Origin: Stenogyne calaminthoides
Lineage: Eukaryota; Streptophyta; Magnoliopsida; Lamiales; Lamiaceae
DNA length: 64,000 bases
Reading direction: 5' to 3'
NCBI GenBank assembly: GCA_037126765.1
Contig: JBBCBC010000032.1
Coordinates: 1,364,001-1,428,000, forward strand
Below, one piece after another: positions 59,545 to 64,000 of the stretch. The notes under the pieces were generated by a model. The model saw only the letters and a program-made list of their open reading frames with translations. It did not search any database and was not told where the DNA came from. The translations under genes and the position numbers were made by a program. The first letter of the stretch is position 1. The number at the start of each line of letters is the position of its first letter.

Positions 59545-61805
59545 CGTGCCCGTCCTAACTTGGTGGGGAACTTGACACAGTAATAGTAAGTTGACCCCGC
59601 TGCCCTAAATTCCCGAATGAAAGGTCGGCCAAGGAAACCATTGTAAGTATATAGACGATCAATGATTATGAAATCAGCCTGCCTGGTAAGCCGGACCTTA
59701 TCATCGTATGTTGAGATAAGTTCCACCGGCAACCGTATCATTCCACGAGGGAAAGTCACTGCATCGCCAAATCCAACAACTTGATGGTCGTAAGGCTCGA
59801 TATAGGACGATAAGTCTCCCACTTGTCCGACCATTTGATCCAAGGCCTTTTTGAACGTGATGTTTGCGTAGGATCCCGAATCAACTAAAAGCTTGTGCAC
59901 CTTAATCCCATTTATCATGGCACTGATAACCAGAGAATCATTGTGTGGGCTTATGAGCCCACCCCAATCTTCTTCCGAGAAAACAATTTGGTGTGTCGGG
60001 GCTGGAGCGGTCTCAGCGACCGTCGAGCAAACCTGGTAGAGAGTTCGCATTGCCCGGAGCTCGGCTTTTTTGCGTCGTTCTGACAATGTTGGCTCTGGTT
60101 GGCATCCCCCGACTGGCCCATAGTCGGCCCGCAACATATTTATCTCTGGCAATGTGGGGTTCCCATTTCCTGAAGGCATCTTTTTCTTTCTCTTTTCTAA
60201 TTGGTCTCGGAGGTCTTCTTCCTCATCATCGTCCGACCGAGCATGACCTTTGCCTCGGTCACCCACCAGCCTCCGATCGTTACGATCGTTATCCGTCCGG
60301 CGAGGAGGTGGGCAAACCAAGAAGTCGTCCAACTTGCCTTCTTCATATAAACGCCATAATTGACGTAGCAAGTCTCGGCAATCATCAGTGTGATGTCCTA
60401 TCGACTTATGGTACGAACAGTATTTAGATGGATTTAACTTATCCTTTTCTTGCCTGATTTCTCGCGGCTTGCCGAGCCACTTCTTGTCTTTGATCCTCTT
60501 AAAATCCTCTTCCGGAGAGATGGCCAGCGTCTCTTGAAGTTGTTGAACTTTGCCCCCATCTTCGAACGGTTTCAAAGTCCCCGGGGCTCGATACCCTCCT
60601 CCTCCTGGTTTCCTGCCAGTCGAGGGCTTTCTGGTCCCCGTATCTTTGTCGCCCATTCTCTGAGCGAGGGCTTCTTGCATCCGGATTATGACCGTTGCTC
60701 GGTCCCGAAATTCCGTATATGAATGTGGCCAATTCTTGTTCATCTCTCGCCACATTTCGGTGTTTATAGTCAGGCCGCCGATGACACTCAAAAGCTTTCC
60801 GTCCTCCTCAACAGGCTCCCCCTCTTGAAGGAGCTTATCGAACCGTTCGACGTAGGCTCTATCGGACTCATCTGGTAGCTGACTGAAATTGACAACTCTC
60901 TACTTAGGTACTGGCCTAGAGGCCAAGGCTGAGAAATAGGATAAGAAGTTTTGCCCCAGTTGAGTGAACGACCGAACGGACCCCGCTGGCATGGACGAAA
61001 ACCATCGATGTGCTCGGACTCCTAGCGACATAGGGAAAGTTCTTCATTGAGTGGCATTCGATGCCCCCATGGCAATCATGTAATTGGTAAATTTGCCCAA
61101 ATGAACGTGTAGGTCCGCTTCTCCGCTAAAGACGGGGATCGGAGGCGGTTTTTGAGCTATCTTCTTTTGGATTGGGGCGTTGATGATGTCCGACGATAAT
61201 GGCGTGGTGGGCAGCACCATTGCCGCTGAGCTAGTCCTGGCTCGGGCTTGGTCGGCTTGCAACTTCTCTATAGCTTCTTGCATTAATGCCATCTTAACCC
61301 TATCCATCCTAGGACTTTGAGTTTGAGCCCCAGTCGAGTAACCTAGTCGGCCCTGTATCGGCTAGGTGATGGCTTCCCGTCCGCGATCCCCGACCTTCCC
61401 GAGGTGGGTATGCACAGAGCCCCTTCTTTGGTCTTCGATTTGGTCCTGGCGACTCTTTGGATAATCTCCAAAATTCAGCGAGTATGACTGGCCTGGCTTG
61501 GCTCCTTCCATTTTTCGCCATTCATGGGCATGAACGGGTGCTCGTGGCCAGTAGGCTAGTAGACGAAACACGTTAGGAAGCGGCTTTTCTAGGGGTCGTG
61601 CACGATCGGGTTGGTCGGCGTTCACATGTTGCATATCACCACCATCCCTGTGAGAATGACCCAGGCTACTTCCCACATGTGATCGCTGCGGTTGGTCCTT
61701 ATCTCGGCCAATTTTTTCCTTGCACCGATCATCCTTTTCATGATCGCGCCGCACTTGAGTCAAATAAGCAAGGGCTTGTGCCATCTTTTGTCTATCCTTG
61801 GCCAC
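59541..61805 (-). pseudogene. Tat element Gag and protease
   Basis: A single minus-strand frame from about 61805 to 59541, interrupted only by three stops (near 61362, 61044 and 60902). The Gag core includes KPPPIPVFSGEADLHVHLGK and LPDESDRAYVERFDKLLQEG. A zinc-knuckle-like CSYHKSIGHHTDDC lies near 60379-60420, the Tat form. The protease active site LLVDSGSYANI has DSG at 59874-59882 and is followed by GFLGRPFIREF. A one-base shift near 59557 separates the protease from the RT linker. The start is uncertain; MAKDRQKMAQALAYL at 61805 is the first in-frame Met I can defend. Confidence 0.8.
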
Positions 61806-62169
61806 ATCAGCTAGGTTTAAAGGGTCGACCGCTGGTCCAGGCTAACTTCAGGCCAGCTTACTCGTAGCTGGCTCCATTAGCGATGTCTCACTTATGATCC
61901 CTTTGACGGTTGGACGTGAACTGGGTTCTTGAAGCTTAATTATAGTTGTGTGCTGTTCTTGAGATGATTGAGGTGAACTCACCAGGTCAACGGAAATATC
62001 GATATGATTTGGCTTATCTGCGCCCCTTGATTCGTCCCCTATGGGTCATATGTATCCACCCGAGATTTCTCTTCTTTCGTCAAGAAATCGAATCCAGTCA
62101 ATATTTTCCTCATTTTTACGAAAATACCAGGGCGTTATCTCAAAACTGATTGGATCGAAAACAAGACCC
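61806..62169 (-). other. Leader of the Tat element
   Basis: Between primer site and Gag. No gene. The plus-strand frame 61946-62149 is accidental. Confidence 0.5.
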
Positions 62170-62185
62170 TCCTTCTAGCGCCAAT
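62170..62185 (-). other. Candidate primer-binding site of the Tat element
   Basis: Reading minus, TTGGCGCTAGAAGGA directly follows the 5' LTR end CAACA plus one A. TGGCGC starts are common primer sites in Tat and Athila elements. I cannot name the tRNA with certainty. Confidence 0.55.
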
Positions 62186-63077
62186 TGTTGTTAGTCAAAT
62201 ATTTGTTTAGATGATGTGGCTTTGAATTTCAACCAACAAACAAAGTCAAGTGTTTGATTTCTTGACCAAGAACACTCGGAAATTCTTTTATTTCTTTCCT
62301 TCGTAAAATAACAACTTCGTATCTGAATTTGACCAAAAGTCCTTTCTTTATTGGATTTAATCCTATTTATATTACATTCATCAGCATGAGGTGCCGATTT
62401 TCCTTTCTTCTTCTCTTGATTCATCGCCACCTGGTCTAGATGAGAGTGCTGCTTGGACTTTTTGGGTTGAAACTTGTTGAACAAGCTTCCAGGCAGGCTG
62501 CTAGGTCATGCTTATCTTGCCTTATGGCTCGAATAGAGTTGAATAGGAACGTTGCTTGGCCCAGCCGAGTAGGAGTGTTGCTCGGTCCCTCGGCCACGCA
62601 GGTAATGCGGAAGCCGAGCTAGGTGTATGGTGTTTGCCGCGCGATTTATGGTGAGATCTATCGATCCTCGCTTGAGGTCAAAAGGCCGAACTCCTTCTCG
62701 TGGCGGTTGTTCGACTGTCCTTCATGCTTACCCGGACAGAGAGCCTTCGATTCTTTTTATCAGAAGCGCAAACCACTGAGGATGCTTATGAAAGTGAATT
62801 AGGGGGCAAAGAATTTGCATATGATGAAGAGAAAAAGTAAAATCCCTCCACAAGTCTATTGTCCGTAGACTTCAATCCTCATTATCTGCTTCCTAGGACG
62901 AGCAGGCTCATTCCGCAGGATACTGCCCAAGGGGACCGATCATGCTGCTCACCCGCCGAGGCGGGCAACCAAACAGGAGTCCATCATCATCTCTGACTCA
63001 TTCGAAACACCTGGATAGGGCCTATCCAGCTTATCCCTTTGCCCATTGAAGCAGGTCATTATTGACTGCTATCAACA
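62186..63077 (-). mobile_element. 5' LTR of the Tat element (892 bp)
   Basis: TGTTGTTAGTC ... CTATCAACA, followed by the target duplication AACTC. One base shorter than its partner. Confidence 0.95.
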
Positions 63078-63253
63078 AACTCGATGGGTCTCCTTCAAAT
63101 GATGGAGTGAGAGAATTAAGCACACGAGTGAGGGAGAGTATTAGAAAAATTAAATAAATGAAATAATTACACATAACTCTATAAGTTCGGACTTTTAGAT
63201 GAGACGAAATTGTTTCAGCGAGACTAGCAAATTTTGTTGTCAAGGGGTTCCAT

Positions 63254-63445
63254 AGTGGCGGATTTAGGATTTAAAATTTGGGGTACATTTGAGTAGGATT
63301 TGAAATTTGGGATACGTTTAAGCATTTCTTTTAATTATACATAAAAAAAATACAATTTTAATTTTTTAATATAAGATATACAAGGGGGTTACATTTTATT
63401 TTGAGATACAACTTTACTCCATGTACCTCCCTCCCTCTGCCACTG
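63254..63445. repeat. Possible small inverted-repeat element
   Basis: The left end AGTGGCGGATTTAGG and right end CTCCCTCTGCCACT form imperfect inverted repeats about 190 bases apart. This end type is common among small plant DNA elements. No clear target duplication. Confidence 0.35.
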
Positions 63446-64000
63446 GTTTTATGCGATATAGACTCATGTGTGAAACTCCACTTTATAATTGGAACCTTAC
63501 TTTCTTTTAAATATTAGTTGGGTAGAGTCGTAAATTCAGGTTTCACATAATTTATATGTGATAAAAATCTGTCTCATATATGAGATCGTCTCAATCAAAT
63601 TTTTTGACTAATACAAAAATTGGGACAAATCAAATGGATCAATAAAAATAATTAATACTAATAAATATTATTTTTTAATGAAAACAATTAATATTTTTTA
63701 ATACACACGAAATTACATGATGTGCCGACTGTATAAAAGTTTTCGTCATTAATCAATGAATCAAAGATGCTAATTGGAGCTCTGACTTTGGAATATAATC
63801 CGTGAACTCAAAGCGAATATTCTATTCTTGATCTTGAATAACTTGGTCTCAAAAGACCTCTCCTTGTATTTTATTTCATACGTGTTAGTATAAAATTAAT
63901 ATTTATACGTGCAATACTTGTGTGTGGTGGTCTCATAGTGAGATAGAACATAATTTGAGATATAATATTTTGGTAATTTTTTGTGGGCAGGTTCTGCCCT
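63446..64000. other. AT-rich sequence to the window edge
   Basis: No gene recognised. Short phrases such as TGAGATCGTCTCA (near 63575) resemble the ends of the element at 47390. Confidence 0.5.

Larger units (their letters stand above)
51011..63077 (-). mobile_element. Complete Tat-lineage Ty3/Gypsy retrotransposon (12,067 bp)
   Basis: The LTRs at 51011-51903 and 62186-63077 both start TGTTG and end CAACA. The 5-bp duplication AACTC flanks them exactly (51006-51010 and 63078-63082). Reading minus: 5' LTR, primer site, Gag, protease, RT, RNase H, second RNase H, integrase, then a plus-strand antisense unit, polypurine tract and 3' LTR. Dual RNase H plus an antisense frame near the 3' LTR is the known Tat plan. 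By hand count the LTRs differ at about 27 of 892 aligned bases, suggesting fairly recent insertion. Coding frames have several stops and single-base shifts, so it cannot move on its own. Confidence 0.95.
50861..63217 (+). mobile_element. TRIM-like element split by the Tat insertion
   Basis: Left part: degraded LTR (about 50861-50925), primer-like TGATATTAGAGCC (50926-50938) and internal sequence to 51010. After the Tat element and its target duplication the internal part resumes at 63083. It reaches a second LTR at 63129-63217 (TGAGGGAGAGTATTAG ... TTGTTTCA, 89 bp) similar to the LTR at 47909. The reconstructed internal region is only about 115 bases, as in TRIM elements. Shared phrases such as AAGTTCGRACTTTTARA support the LTR pairing. 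Confidence 0.55.

Overview
The window is nuclear DNA of a flowering plant, most likely a eudicot. It is AT-rich, nearly all of it is transposable-element DNA in nested layers, and the one gene I can support as a host gene has plant-type introns. That gene, on the minus strand at 42146-44942 with four exons, encodes a 382-residue SABATH carboxyl methyltransferase closest to indole-3-acetate O-methyltransferase (IAMT1). I see no rRNA, tRNA, CRISPR array or bacterial-type operon.

Layout. 1-4.4 kb: the 5' half of a decayed Copia element (minus), with Gag, zinc knuckle, start of protease and an LTR. 4.4-8.15 kb: a truncated Ty3/Gypsy element of the Tat type (pol on minus, an antisense coiled-coil reading frame on plus). 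8.15-28.1 kb: a Copia complex on plus, made of a 5'-truncated internal copy A, a 1.6-kb LTR, a second internal copy B and another LTR at 26.5-28.1 kb. Copy B is interrupted by an opposite-strand Copia element (18.2-26.5 kb) whose 5' LTR is cut short. 28.6-30.0 kb: a non-autonomous hAT element carrying a CACTA element and a Stowaway-like element. 32.5-40.5 kb: a 4-kb segment duplicated in tandem, each copy holding a Mutator-like element with the same 9-bp target duplication. 40.9-41.7 kb: an inverted-repeat element containing a 189-bp solo LTR. 42.1-45.05 kb: the IAMT gene, with a MITE in intron 3 and a G14 tract in intron 1. 46.3-46.9 kb: a CpG-rich minisatellite. 47.4-50.2 kb: small repeats, one possibly a Helitron start. 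51.0-63.1 kb: a structurally complete but coding-dead Tat retrotransposon with 893/892-bp LTRs and a perfect AACTC target duplication, inserted in the internal domain of a TRIM-like element.

How the parts relate. The window records successive insertions and recombinations around one auxin-modifying enzyme gene. The most interesting non-host component is the antisense transcription unit of the Tat element (about 52.2-55.1 kb). It has its own TATA box, candidate spliceosomal introns that restore the reading frame, a domain resembling the 'putative gypsy type transposon' family, and a C-terminal coiled coil. A shorter relative lies in the first Tat remnant. Most element coding regions carry stops and frameshifts, so they are recorded as pseudogenes. 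I found no convincing wholly new system; the findings list structures that merit checking.
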